64,000 nucleotides of DNA. It comes from JBKHYJ01 sp046565505. GTDB taxonomy: Bacteria > Acidobacteriota > Blastocatellia > UBA7656. Position 1 is the stretch's first letter. Every line of letters begins with the position of its first letter. A program made the position numbers and the translations under genes. The stretch spans positions 1 through 64,000 of the forward strand of contig JBKHYJ010000063.1 in assembly GCA_046565505.1 (NCBI GenBank). Direction: 5' to 3'. A model generated the notes under the pieces. It was given only the letters and a program-made list of their open reading frames with translations. It was not told where the DNA came from and did not search any database. This document shows, piece by piece, positions 52,679-61,679 of the stretch.

Positions 52679-52806
52679 CATCCGCCGCGCGGAGAAGGGG
52701 AAGGATGGGAGGCAGGCCTTCGCCCGGCCGGAGGCAGAGTCATTCGTCATCACTCTCTCTTCCGAATTCACCTCATCCCCCCTCTACCGCCTGCGCGGCT
52801 TGCAGG

Positions 52807-53700
52807 TCATCTGCCGGCTAAAGCCCTGGCGTTGCGCCGCGCGCCCACTTGCGCGGGCGGTTGTTTGATTGAAGCGACCCTCCTGGCGGTGGCCGCCTGT
52901 TGATGCGCGCGGCGGGCACTTCTGTCGGCGCGAATGTTACCTGCTATCTTGGCATCGCATGTGTTCTGGCTGCGCGCGATGGCTTGCCTGAGGTTGCGAT
53001 AGCCCGCCCTCCTGGGGTCTGCCTCGAAGTGGGCGGGGTCGGCCAGTCCGTACCGCCACTTGAATCCATTCTTCCGCATTATTCCGACGATGCGCCGCCC
53101 GCGCGGCGTGAGGCGCTTGGCCCCCCGCGGGCCCGCCGCGATGCCTGACATGTCTACGGCTAATCCCGCTTCGTGAAGCGACTGCCCGGGGGGCAGCGCG
53201 CGGTAAAGACCTGGATTAGCCTTGCGGCAACTGCGACTCGCCGAGCAATTGTGCAGCCTCGCCTGATCTTGAGACGAACGCCATACGCTCGTGACCTCGG
53301 GCTTGATGCCCGCACGTCTCAGATCCTGCATGGCGGCGTTAAAGTTCTTCGCGATCTTCGGGTCCACGTAGCCTTTGGGATGACATGGTGAATCCTTCGC
53401 CCACTTCGCGCCCTTATTGAGGCTGGGCTTCGCTTTCCCCGCCATAGAGCATGGGTCGCAAGCGGCGCCCGACGACGAGGCTTTCGAGCTTCGCGCCGCG
53501 GGGCCTTTACTCTGGTTTGCCGTGGGCCGGCTCTTTATGCTAATCGGTCGCTGCCGGCGCGTTGATTTATTCGTCGAGCCAGCCGCCACACTGGACAACG
53601 CCATCAGGAAGACCGCGGCCGCCAGTGTGGCAGAGGGGACGACCCGTCGTGAGGATGATTTGAACACAGCAACGCTCCATCCATTTCTTGTTGTTCGCAT
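52807..53700 (-). CDS. M15 family D,D-carboxypeptidase-like protein (VanY type)
   Basis: 297 residues. The N-terminus has a basic stretch and a hydrophobic segment (SATLAAAVFLMALSSVAAG), a likely signal or anchor. After a basic, Ser-rich linker the VanY-like core appears at ~115-235: VTSVWRSSQDQARLH, SLHEAGLAVDMSG (zinc His and Asp of the SxHxxGxAxD motif) and KWRYGLADPAHFE (last His ligand). Such enzymes trim the D-Ala-D-Ala end of peptidoglycan. The C-terminal 60 residues are very basic (RRAHQQAATARRVASIK). Four Cys near the core may form disulfides. Confidence 0.85.
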   Translation of the reverse strand: MRTTRNGWSVAVFKSSSRRVVPSATLAAAVFLMALSSVAAGSTNKSTRRQRPISIKSRPTANQSKGPAARSSKASSSGAACDPCSMAGKAKPSLNKGAKWAKDSPCHPKGYVDPKIAKNFNAAMQDLRRAGIKPEVTSVWRSSQDQARLHNCSASRSCRKANPGLYRALPPGQSLHEAGLAVDMSGIAAGPRGAKRLTPRGRRIVGIMRKNGFKWRYGLADPAHFEADPRRAGYRNLRQAIARSQNTCDAKIAGNIRADRSARRAHQQAATARRVASIKQPPAQVGARRNARALAGR

Positions 53701-53894
53701 TGGTTGTCTGGTCCTGCGAGGCTTTTAAGCTAAGCTGGAAGGGCTTTTCAACTTAGAGCCATAGGTAAAGCTGGTATTATCCGACGATCCCGACAAGAGT
53801 ATAAACCATACGTCAACAGCCGCGTTGAAATAATGGGGGCGCGATTAAATCGGGCTGCTAAAGGATGCCGCCGCTCACTCCGCCGCAAGGGTGC

Positions 53895-54860
53895 TCAAGG
53901 GGCTTTGAGCACGGTTGACGCGTAGCACCGGCTGCAAGCCGTGTAACCTTGCGTCTTCGCGACCGTGAGCGGGAGGGCCTGCTTCTTCTTACCTAGAAAC
54001 TCGCAGCCTGCTTTATGGTACAGCCTATCCTCCTGCGAGACGTACACGACAGGCTCAGAAGAAGAAGTCTGGCTCGCGCCCGAAATGGCGGGAACATTCG
54101 GGCCGAGCGCGGAAGGCGACATCGGCGAGAGCCTTCTTCTGCTCTCATCTGAAGCGCCGGGCGTGGGCGGTTGCGCGGCCGCAGGCGTTGAAGCCACGGG
54201 CGGCGAGCCGGAAGATGACGAGCCCCACACGCCTCGCATTTCCCGCATCGCATCGCGCTCAGAATTGCGAAAGTCATTGCTCAATTGGAACTGCTCCGTC
54301 GGGCGCACGAACGCGAGGCCCTGTTTAAGCATCTCCTGGTTTACGAGCGTCCCATCGCGCGTGTAGACGTAAGCGATGATTTCGCCCGATTCGCTCCTGT
54401 TGCCGCGGGCCGCGTTCTCCGGGTCGAACTCTATCTTAACGTCCTGGTTCAGGAGCGTGCGTTCTACGAAGCTGAGCGCGTTCTGCCCGTGGACGCCGTA
54501 GACCTCGCGCGGGGGTTTGCCATCGGGCGTCTCGACCCCTATCATCCGCACGGGGCCGATCCCTTCCACTTCAATCGTGTCGCCGCGCAATATGCGCGTC
54601 ACGCGACGAAACTCAGTTGACTGAACGTCCGCAGAGGCCGCCGTTGACGCGCGCGCGGGTGATTGAGGCGGGGTTGCCGCGGCCGGCCCGAGGGCCGCAG
54701 GATTCTCTTTGCGCGTGAGCGACCTCGACACTATGAAGCCGAACACGAAGCCGGCGACCAGCGCGAGCGCAACGTAGACCGCGACATGCCGACGGTCCAC
54801 GCCTATATTCCATCTCGCCGGAATGTCATCTGCTTCGCGCTGTTGTTTAAACGATAACAT
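53895..54860 (-). CDS. Membrane-anchored SNase-domain protein with Cys-rich C-terminal motif
   Basis: 321 residues from the ATG at 54860 (MLSFKQQREADDIPAR); the frame extends 17 residues further. One membrane helix (about residues 25-46, VAVYVALALVAGFVFGFIV). Residues ~85-210 form a staphylococcal-nuclease (OB) domain: ILRGDTIEVEGIGPVRMIGVETPD and TLVNQEMLKQGLAFVRP; the DTIE, RMIGVETPD and E residues fit the nuclease fold, though not every catalytic Arg is obvious. The C-terminal ~45 residues hold YHKAGCEFLGKKKQALPL and GYTACSRCYA, a likely metal-binding Cys/His motif. Probably periplasmic; nuclease activity is not certain. Confidence 0.8.
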   Translation of the reverse strand: MLSFKQQREADDIPARWNIGVDRRHVAVYVALALVAGFVFGFIVSRSLTRKENPAALGPAAATPPQSPARASTAASADVQSTEFRRVTRILRGDTIEVEGIGPVRMIGVETPDGKPPREVYGVHGQNALSFVERTLLNQDVKIEFDPENAARGNRSESGEIIAYVYTRDGTLVNQEMLKQGLAFVRPTEQFQLSNDFRNSERDAMREMRGVWGSSSSGSPPVASTPAAAQPPTPGASDESRRRLSPMSPSALGPNVPAISGASQTSSSEPVVYVSQEDRLYHKAGCEFLGKKKQALPLTVAKTQGYTACSRCYASTVLKAP

Positions 54861-55370
54861 CTTCGGTACTCGTGAATGGGGCGCGCCATTCATAAATGGG
54901 GCGCTGAGCATTTCAGCAGGAGTCGGGTCCGGATTATAACTTCACAGGCAGAATTCTCTCACCGGCCTGCGCCGGGCGTCAACAGGATTGAGCGCCGCCG
55001 CGCTGGCGCTGCCCCGCCCCCGTAGACGGTCCGCTTGAACGGGGCGAGATTTCCGACAGGCAATCGCCTCGGACCAAGCTCGCCGCGCGCCGGCAGTCCG
55101 GCGATCAGCAATCCCCTGATTTCCCTAATAAAAATGCGGTTTTTTCGCGGTTTTTAGTTGCAAGTTGCCGCCCAGTGTAGTAATCTTCGCGTCGCAGAAA
55201 ACCCCCTGTTGTGCTGGCTCGAAAGGGGCGGCCAAGGCAGGGGTTTTCATTTTGAGCGGCGAACGAGCAGTCGCCTGAGCGTTTGTGAGGAGAGTCGCTC
55301 GCTGCAATTAAACGTTTCATCGCCTGTGCATGCACACAGAGACCAAATTAGAAAGAGGATACAAGAACCT
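54861..55370 (+). promoter_or_regulatory. Long upstream region of the HU gene
   Basis: 510 bases without a convincing gene. TTGCAA (55158-55163) and TAATCT (55181-55186), spacer 17, form a moderate promoter. A terminator-like hairpin follows at 55198-55247, leaving a leader of about 175 bases to the HU start. A second T-rich element at 55129-55155 (AAAAATGCG then CGCGGTTTTT) lies just before the promoter. The rest is GC-rich with no recognised signal. Confidence 0.45.
55198..55247 (+). terminator. Terminator-like hairpin in the HU leader
   Basis: AAAACCCCCTG (55198-55208) pairs with CAGGGGTTTT (55238-55247) with one bulged C; the 3' arm ends in TTTT and is followed by CATTTT. It lies directly after the predicted transcription start and before the HU gene, so it may act as an attenuator or mark a small leader RNA. 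Confidence 0.5.
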
Positions 55371-55679
55371 ATGGCAACAGCAGGAAAGAAAATGTCGAAG
55401 ACGCAGCTCGCGACGGAGCTGGCGGAAGCGACCGGCACTAACAGAAAGACAGCCTCGCAGTTCATTGAATCGCTGAGCGACATAGCTTACCGCGAAGCAA
55501 AGAAGAACGGCGAGTTCACCATCCCAGGCATCGGCAAGCTGGTCAAGCAACAGCGCAAAGCCCGCGAGGGGCGCAACCCGGCTACAGGTGAGACCATTAA
55601 GATACCGGCCAAGACCGTCATCAAGTTCCGCGTGGCGAAGGCCGCGAAGGATTCAGTGTTGGGCGCCGGAAAGAAATAG
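55371..55679 (+). CDS. HU family DNA-binding protein
   Basis: 102 residues from the ATG at 55371 (MATAGKKMSKTQLATELAEATG); AGAGG lies about 14 bases upstream, a little far. The HU fold is clear: helical start (SKTQLATELAEATGTNRKTASQFIESLSDIAYREAKK), FTIPGIGKLVKQQRKAREGRNPATGETIKIPAKTVIKFRVAK with the DNA-binding arm (REGRNPATGE) and its tip Pro. A basic eight-residue N-terminal extension is slightly longer than usual. It bends and compacts DNA as a dimer in the nucleoid. Monocistronic, with the structured leader described separately. Confidence 0.95.
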   Translation: MATAGKKMSKTQLATELAEATGTNRKTASQFIESLSDIAYREAKKNGEFTIPGIGKLVKQQRKAREGRNPATGETIKIPAKTVIKFRVAKAAKDSVLGAGKK

Positions 55680-55913
55680 TTCCGAGTGACGCGGCTCGCG
55701 CTCGAACGAGGGACAGGCGCACGAGGGCCGCTTTCAAAAAATCCACCCCACAACCCATTCGGTCCGCGGTGGCCCCTGACATCCGGCTTGGTTATCTCAC
55801 TGCGATCAATCTCGATGGGCCACCGCGCCGCCTTTTCAGGTGACGAGCCGGCGCGCGGAAGCTCACAGACCCCCCGCGCATGACCTGGCCCGCGAATATC
55901 TCCCGCGTCGCGG

Positions 55914-55943
55914 TTGAGCGCCGCGACCATACGTGATTAAAAT
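55914..55943 (+). promoter_or_regulatory. Promoter placing the NUDIX start codon at +1
   Basis: TTGAGC at 55914-55919 and TAAAAT at 55938-55943, spacer 18. The ATG begins at 55949, six bases after the -10 box, where transcription should start. No Shine-Dalgarno is seen, so the mRNA is probably leaderless. Confidence 0.5.
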
Positions 55944-55948
55944 TCGGC

Positions 55949-56446
55949 ATGCGTTATAAACAGCCGCGGTCTGTTCAGGTCGTGATCTTTGCCGAGACGG
56001 CCGAGGGCGTCGAATACCTTCTACTGCGCCGCGTCGCAAGTCACGGCGGGTTCTGGCAACCGGTAACCGGCTCACTCGAAGAAGGCGAGACCCACAGCGA
56101 GGCGGCCGCGCGCGAGGTGCTGGAAGAAACGGGCATCCGCGCCGGCGAGGACGAGCTCGTCGGGCTCGGCGTCGTTAATGTTTTTGAGATAGCTCCGCAG
56201 TGGCGCGTGAGATACGCGCCGGGGGTGACGAGCAATGAAGAAGTCTGCTTCTGCCTCAGGGTAAACAAATGCGAAGTGAGCATCGACCCCGCAGAGCACG
56301 ACGCTTACAGGTGGGTGGATTACGCCGCCGCGGCCGAGATGCTTTATTGGGAGAGCAACAGGCGAGCATTTGCCGCCGCCGCTGAGCTGCTAGGAAGGCC
56401 GCAACCCGCCGCGACGTGTTCCCATACACAACGGACGCCTGATTAG
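55949..56446 (+). CDS. NUDIX hydrolase (NudB-like)
   Basis: 165 residues. The NUDIX box is complete: GSLEEGETHSEAAAREVLEETGI, matching Gx5Ex7REUxEExGU. The YKQPRSVQVVIFA start and FWQPVTGSLEEGE resemble dihydroneopterin triphosphate diphosphatase (NudB/FolQ) of the folate pathway, but the substrate cannot be fixed by sequence alone. The C-terminal ~25 residues are outside the fold. It is convergent with the histidine kinase gene, 28 bases away, and probably made from a leaderless mRNA. Confidence 0.88.
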   Translation: MRYKQPRSVQVVIFAETAEGVEYLLLRRVASHGGFWQPVTGSLEEGETHSEAAAREVLEETGIRAGEDELVGLGVVNVFEIAPQWRVRYAPGVTSNEEVCFCLRVNKCEVSIDPAEHDAYRWVDYAAAAEMLYWESNRRAFAAAAELLGRPQPAATCSHTQRTPD

Positions 56447-56474
56447 ATGAGCCGACGAATCAACCCTTTTACGC

Positions 56475-59039
56475 CTAATCGCCCGTGACCAGCCGCGATT
56501 TCGCTAACTCCTTCACGACGCCGAAGAGTTCGCCATAATTAATCGGCTTCCGCATGTAAGAGTCGAAGCCCGCGGCGAGCGCCTGCTCGCGGTCTTCGTT
56601 CGAGACCAAACCTGTCAGCGCTATCATAGGCAAGCCTCTGAAGCGCGCGTCCGCGCGAACTCTCCGCGCGAACTCGTAGCCATCCATCTCGGGCAGTGAG
56701 ATGTCAGAGATGACAACGTCCGGCGGCCCCCCGTCCAATAAAGCGAACGCTTCTTCGGCCGTCGCCGCCCCCATCACTTTAATGTCCTGCGCCTCCAACA
56801 ACACCCTCATCATCTCAAGGGTGTCGGCGTCGTCCTCGACTATCAATAGCTGGAGGCCGCCCAAGCCCAGCGGCCACTCGTCGAAAGGCTGCCGCGCATC
56901 CGGCCCTTCATGCCGCGGCGCAGCAGCCGTTTCGGTCACGGCCAGCGGCAGCCGCACCGTGAACGTAGAGCCGCGGCCCGAGCCCTCGGAATGGGCGTCC
57001 ACGTGCCCGCCGTGCATTTCGACTAGCGACCGTACTATTGAAAGCCCCAGCCCCAGCCCGCCGTGGCGGCGGCGGGTGGAGCTGTCGGCCTGGCGGAACC
57101 TCTCGAATATGTGCGGCAGAAAGTCCCGCGGGATTCCTATGCCGGTGTCGCTCACCGTGACGACCCCAGAATCATTCTCGCGGGCGGTCGATATGGTCAC
57201 GCGGCCGGACTTGTCCGTGAACTTTATCGCGTTCGTCAGCAGGTTGGTGATGATCTGTTCGAGTCGCGCGGGGTCGGCCATGACCTCCACCTCGCCCTGC
57301 TTGATGTGCGTTTCCAAATCGACCTCGCGCTGAAGAGCCTCATTTCTGAGGCTCTCGACCGCGCCCCGGACGGCGGCATTTAAATCGGTCGGCTGCACGT
57401 AGATCGACAGCTTGCCGGAGTCTATGCGCGACATGTCGAGCAGGTCGTTGACGAGTTGCGTCTGCAGCTTCGCGTTTCGCTCTATCACGCCGAGCGCGTG
57501 CGCCCTGGTCTCATGGTCATCCGCGGAGAGCCGGCTCATTATCCTCGTCCAGCCGAGGATGGGCGTGAGCGGCGTGCGAAGCTCGTGCGAGAGCATGGCG
57601 AAGAACTCGTCTTTGATCCGGTTGGCGCGCTCCATGGCGCGCCGCCCCTCGACCGCCTCGCGGTACAGCCTCGCGTTTTGGACCGCGGACGCGGCCTGGT
57701 TGGCGACGATCGAAAGCATGGGCACGTCTTCCTTGGTGTAGGCGCCCTCGCGGACGCTCTGCGCCTGAATGACGCCTATCACATGCTCTTCGGCTAACAT
57801 GGGGACGTAGACGACCGAGACGGGGTTGTTATCAGTGTCGCCCACGTAGCGGAAGGAATTCGGGTGGCTCTTGACTATGTTATCGACGATGAGCGGCCGG
57901 GCGGTGCGGATACACTCGCTCTGGGGCCCCGTACCCAGCTTGAGCGGCTCGAACTTGTCGGCCGGGTACACCTCGCCGTCCGTGTAAGCGAACGCGCAGG
58001 TTATGGTCTGGGTGGCGGACTCGTATAGCGATATGAGCAGGGTGTCGCAGTCTATCAATTCGCGCAGCCGCTCGCGCACGGTCAGGTAGATGCTCTCAAG
58101 GTCGAGTGTGGAGGCGAAGACCTGCCCTATCTCGTTGACGAGCGCGAGCCGCTCGCGCTGCCTATTCACGTTGCTGAACAGTTGCGCGTTCTCAATGGCT
58201 ATGGCGACCTGCTTGCCTATCGTCTCGACCAGCGCGGCGTCGTTCTGGCTGAACTTTCGGGCGCTGGTCATAGCCATCGACAGCGCCCCGACCAGCCGCT
58301 CGCGCGCGAACAGGGGGACGAGCACGTTCATCTTCGCGCCGACCATGTCCAACAATTCCGCGGCCTCCCGCGTATTATCCTGGCCCTCGCGAATGATGAC
58401 CAGCTTGCGCCGCCTTATGGCTTCGGCCACTGGCAAAGGCGACGACTCCCACCTCACGACCTGGTATCGCTGCTTGACCGCAGAGTAGGCGTCCGAGTTG
58501 TAATGAGCCGCCCTCACCTCCTTGCCGCCCTCGTCGGCGAGCCATATCGCCACCGTCTCGGCCGTGAACAGCCCCGCCATGCTCTCGGCGACCGATTTGA
58601 GCACCACGTCGAGGTCGAGCGTGTCGCTTATCGCCGCCGCGACAGAGTGGATCAGCGCGAGCCTCCTGCGCTCCTTCTCCGCGCGCTCGTACATGGCCCG
58701 CTCGCGCTCGTTCGACCGCACCTGCATCAGCACCAGCGTCGCCGTGGTCAGCTGGGCGAGCAGCGAGATCAGCTCGTCGGACCATAGCAGCTGCGTGTAG
58801 GCGAGTGTGCTCGTGAGGTGAAAATCCAGTATGCTCGCGATCACCGAAAGGCCGACTATGACCGCCAGCGCGCGGGCCGAGGCGAGCCTGACCGCCAGCA
58901 TGATCGGCACGACGTAAAGCACCGAAGCGGATACGCTGGCCGGCAGCAGCCGGTCGAACGTGAAGATGGCCGCTATCAAAACAGCGATAGCCGCTATGGT
59001 CCTTGTGTGCTTAACTCCCATCCGACACCGGCGTGGCAT
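56475..59039 (-). CDS. Hybrid sensor histidine kinase with two GAF domains and C-terminal receiver
   Basis: 854 residues; a second ATG six codons in (59021) is equally likely. Four membrane helices at residues ~12-110. Two GAF domains follow at ~130-285 and ~300-455. HisKA begins with the phosphorylated His485 in AMLSHELRTPLTPILGW; the ATPase domain has ITNLLTNAIKFT, VSDTGIGIP and RRHGGLGLGLSIV. A receiver domain ends the protein with Asp779 in DVVISDISLPEMDGYEF. It senses a signal at the membrane or through GAF ligands and relays phosphate to its own receiver; there is no partner regulator beside it, so a separate phosphotransfer protein or solitary output is needed. Confidence 0.93.
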   Translation of the reverse strand: MPRRCRMGVKHTRTIAAIAVLIAAIFTFDRLLPASVSASVLYVVPIMLAVRLASARALAVIVGLSVIASILDFHLTSTLAYTQLLWSDELISLLAQLTTATLVLMQVRSNERERAMYERAEKERRRLALIHSVAAAISDTLDLDVVLKSVAESMAGLFTAETVAIWLADEGGKEVRAAHYNSDAYSAVKQRYQVVRWESSPLPVAEAIRRRKLVIIREGQDNTREAAELLDMVGAKMNVLVPLFARERLVGALSMAMTSARKFSQNDAALVETIGKQVAIAIENAQLFSNVNRQRERLALVNEIGQVFASTLDLESIYLTVRERLRELIDCDTLLISLYESATQTITCAFAYTDGEVYPADKFEPLKLGTGPQSECIRTARPLIVDNIVKSHPNSFRYVGDTDNNPVSVVYVPMLAEEHVIGVIQAQSVREGAYTKEDVPMLSIVANQAASAVQNARLYREAVEGRRAMERANRIKDEFFAMLSHELRTPLTPILGWTRIMSRLSADDHETRAHALGVIERNAKLQTQLVNDLLDMSRIDSGKLSIYVQPTDLNAAVRGAVESLRNEALQREVDLETHIKQGEVEVMADPARLEQIITNLLTNAIKFTDKSGRVTISTARENDSGVVTVSDTGIGIPRDFLPHIFERFRQADSSTRRRHGGLGLGLSIVRSLVEMHGGHVDAHSEGSGRGSTFTVRLPLAVTETAAAPRHEGPDARQPFDEWPLGLGGLQLLIVEDDADTLEMMRVLLEAQDIKVMGAATAEEAFALLDGGPPDVVISDISLPEMDGYEFARRVRADARFRGLPMIALTGLVSNEDREQALAAGFDSYMRKPINYGELFGVVKELAKSRLVTGD

Positions 59040-59114
59040 TAACAGGGCGACAGGTTGCGAGGTGACCCTCGTGCGCGAGAGGCGATGCCATGCTCTCCCA
59101 AAATAATCTCACGG

Positions 59115-61679
59115 TCATGTCCGCGAGGTCAAAAATAAGTAAAGGCCGCCCGCGCCGAAGAGCATGTTCGGCCCCCAGGCCGCCAGCACCGGCGGCAGCA
59201 TCTCGTAGCGCCCCATCTGCTCGAACAGCGACAGCAGCCCCCAGTAAGTTAACCCGATCGCCATGCCGATGGCGACGCCATAAAGCGCGCCGCGCTTGCC
59301 CACGGAGAACGAGAACGGCAGCGCGACGATCACCATCACCAGGCATGCGAGCGGGAAGGCTATCTTGCTCTGTAACGCGATCCTCAAGTCGAGCACGTCG
59401 AAGCCCGAGCGCGAGAGGTCGGCTATCTTGCTGCGCAACTCCACCAGCGTCATGGATGAAGACCCGCGCGAGTCCTTCTTGAAGTAGTCCGGCCCTTCGG
59501 CGAGCGTCACGTAGCGCCTGTCGAACGCTTCGTAGGCGACCGGGCGCTCGCCCTCGAACCGCCGCTCCCACCCGCGTTCGAGCACCCACTGCTGCTGCCC
59601 CTCGTCCCACCACGCGCGCCTGGCGTAGATGCGCCGCTTGATCCCGAAAGGCTCCCTCGAAAGGTCGAGCACGCTCAACCCGGCGAACGTGTTGTTTGAT
59701 ACGTCGAAGTGCGCGTAGTTAAAGATGCGCGAGTCGACGCCGAATATCCACTGGTTCGTCGTCTGGTAAAACGTCTGCGGCGGCTCTTGCCCTTTGCGAA
59801 TCAGGTATCGCAGGTTGTTTTGCCTGCGGTTCGTGAAGGGGAGCACGTAATCCTGGTTGAGGAACACGAAGGCAGACAACAGCACGGAAGCCAGCAGCAC
59901 GGGCGCGGCCAGGCGGTATATAGACAGGCCCGAAGCCTTGAGCGCAACGAGCTGGCTCGTCTTCTGGAGTATGCCGAAGGTGATCATCACGGCGACCAGC
60001 ACGGCGAGCGGCGTCACGTAATTGACGATCATCGGCAGCAGAAAGATCAGGTAGTCGGCGACGACCGACCAGTTGATGCGGTTGCGTGTTATGTAGTCCA
60101 GCAGTTGGAACAGCGTGATGATTATGAACAGGCTAGAAAACCCGCCCAGTATGTAGACGAAAAATCGCGTCAGGTCCGTGAGCACCAAGCGGTCGAGCAG
60201 CGCCGGGCGATTAAACACCCTCGGCGCGGAGGCGGGCTGAAGCTGGCCGGCGCCGCCGGCGCGCGGGGGCGCGAAGGCACGGGCGGCAGCCCCCGTGCCC
60301 CCGCGCTCACCTGCCCTTCTTTCCTCTTTCCCGCCCCGCTCATTTTTGGAAGGCAGTATGTGGCGCAGGTTCCTCAGCGCGGACAGCGGGTCAGACCCCG
60401 CCCGCCTCTGAAGCAGTATCACCACCACGCCGGCCGCGGCGAGTATTATGTTGGCCTGCCAGATGCCGAGCCACACGGGCAGCTTGCCGGACACGGCCGC
60501 GTGCTGCCCCGACAGGGCCAGCAGGTAATAAAGAATTGTGATGGCAAGCCCCAGCAGCAACCCGAACGAGCGACCCGTCCGCACGTTGCTGATCCCGAAT
60601 CCTACGCCGAGCAGGGCGAATACCAGGCAGGCCGTGGGCAGCGCGATCCGCTTGTGAATCTCCGCGCGCCATTCGAGGCTCTCGGACTCGGGCGGCGAGT
60701 GGTTGATGAGCCTGCCCCATTCCATCTCCTCCACCTGACGTGCCTCCTGGTCTATGCCCGTCGCGTCAGCCTTATTCTCGTTCGAGACCTCGAGCCCGAA
60801 CGTCATGTCGTCGAAGCGTATGGCCGTGTAATTCTGCTGATTGCGGCTCCTCCTGCGCTCCCTCTCTTGCGGGGACGAGTCCGGCGCCGCCGCCTGTTGC
60901 GTCGCCTGAGCCGGCGGCGCCGGCCGGGCGTCGCGCGGTTCGTCTTCGCGCTGATTGCGCTGGGCCGCCGAATTCTGCTGCTCGTGGTCCTGGGCCATGA
61001 CCGTGCTGGTCTGGTGCGCCACGCCGTGCTGTAGATGAAGCTCCGGCATCTCGGACCGCTCGCCCTGGCGCATGGAGCCGGAAGTGGCCGTCACGATCTT
61101 CATGTCGGACTGCTCGTCGCCCAGGTCGACCAGGAATATGTTGTGCCACAGGCTTTGCGCGCGGTCTATGTCTTCTATGAATATGACCTTCTGGGGAATG
61201 CTCTCCTCGAACACGCGGGGCTTTATCTCCGTGCTCAAGCCCTGGAATATCAGTGACCTGTTCGCTTTCAGGTTCGCGAGCTGGTGTATAGACCGCGGGA
61301 GCAGGTTGAAGGTGATGTAGACCATCACGGCCGAGATTACAAGCGCTAGCAGCACGACGGGCCTGAGCATTCGCAGCCGGCTCACCCCGCCCGCGCCCAG
61401 TGCGACAATCTCGCTGTCGCCCGAGAGGCGGCTCAGCCCGACGAGCGTACCGATCAGGAGCGATATCGGGAGCGTGAATACGAGTATGCCCGGGATGAGC
61501 GCCCCCATGATGCGCCAGAGCGTCTCCATCGGCAGCCCGTTGCGCGAGGCGACGACGAGCATCTCCGAAAAACGGCTCGCCTCGTGCGCGAATATTATCG
61601 CCGTCAGCAGCAACAGGCCTAACAGCAGGTAAGGAACGATCTCGCGGATAAGATAGCGGTCAATCAGGCGGAACATCAA
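59115..61679 (-). CDS. LptF-LptG fusion permease of the LPS exporter
   Basis: 854 residues, more than twice a single LptF or LptG. Residues 1-~430 form an LptF-type unit: RLIDRYLIREIVPYLLLGLLLLTAI, a jellyroll region and the C-terminal helices after EIHKRIALPTACLVFALLGVGFGI. A basic, Gly-rich linker (~440-475) leads to an LptG-type unit (~480-854) that starts LDRLVLTDLTRFFVYILGGFSSLF and ends with the KIAFPLACLVMVIVALPFSF segment. The first unit has a Gln/Arg-rich insert in its periplasmic domain. With the LptB ATPase this permease pulls lipopolysaccharide from the inner membrane towards LptC. Fusing the two halves fixes a 1:1 ratio. Confidence 0.88.
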   Translation of the reverse strand: MMFRLIDRYLIREIVPYLLLGLLLLTAIIFAHEASRFSEMLVVASRNGLPMETLWRIMGALIPGILVFTLPISLLIGTLVGLSRLSGDSEIVALGAGGVSRLRMLRPVVLLALVISAVMVYITFNLLPRSIHQLANLKANRSLIFQGLSTEIKPRVFEESIPQKVIFIEDIDRAQSLWHNIFLVDLGDEQSDMKIVTATSGSMRQGERSEMPELHLQHGVAHQTSTVMAQDHEQQNSAAQRNQREDEPRDARPAPPAQATQQAAAPDSSPQERERRRSRNQQNYTAIRFDDMTFGLEVSNENKADATGIDQEARQVEEMEWGRLINHSPPESESLEWRAEIHKRIALPTACLVFALLGVGFGISNVRTGRSFGLLLGLAITILYYLLALSGQHAAVSGKLPVWLGIWQANIILAAAGVVVILLQRRAGSDPLSALRNLRHILPSKNERGGKEERRAGERGGTGAAARAFAPPRAGGAGQLQPASAPRVFNRPALLDRLVLTDLTRFFVYILGGFSSLFIIITLFQLLDYITRNRINWSVVADYLIFLLPMIVNYVTPLAVLVAVMITFGILQKTSQLVALKASGLSIYRLAAPVLLASVLLSAFVFLNQDYVLPFTNRRQNNLRYLIRKGQEPPQTFYQTTNQWIFGVDSRIFNYAHFDVSNNTFAGLSVLDLSREPFGIKRRIYARRAWWDEGQQQWVLERGWERRFEGERPVAYEAFDRRYVTLAEGPDYFKKDSRGSSSMTLVELRSKIADLSRSGFDVLDLRIALQSKIAFPLACLVMVIVALPFSFSVGKRGALYGVAIGMAIGLTYWGLLSLFEQMGRYEMLPPVLAAWGPNMLFGAGGLYLFLTSRT

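Noticed and set aside
59709..61034. Plus-strand open frame (441 codons) opposite lptF-lptG
   Set aside because: Shadow frame; no start signal and no domain, whereas the minus strand encodes clear permease helices.
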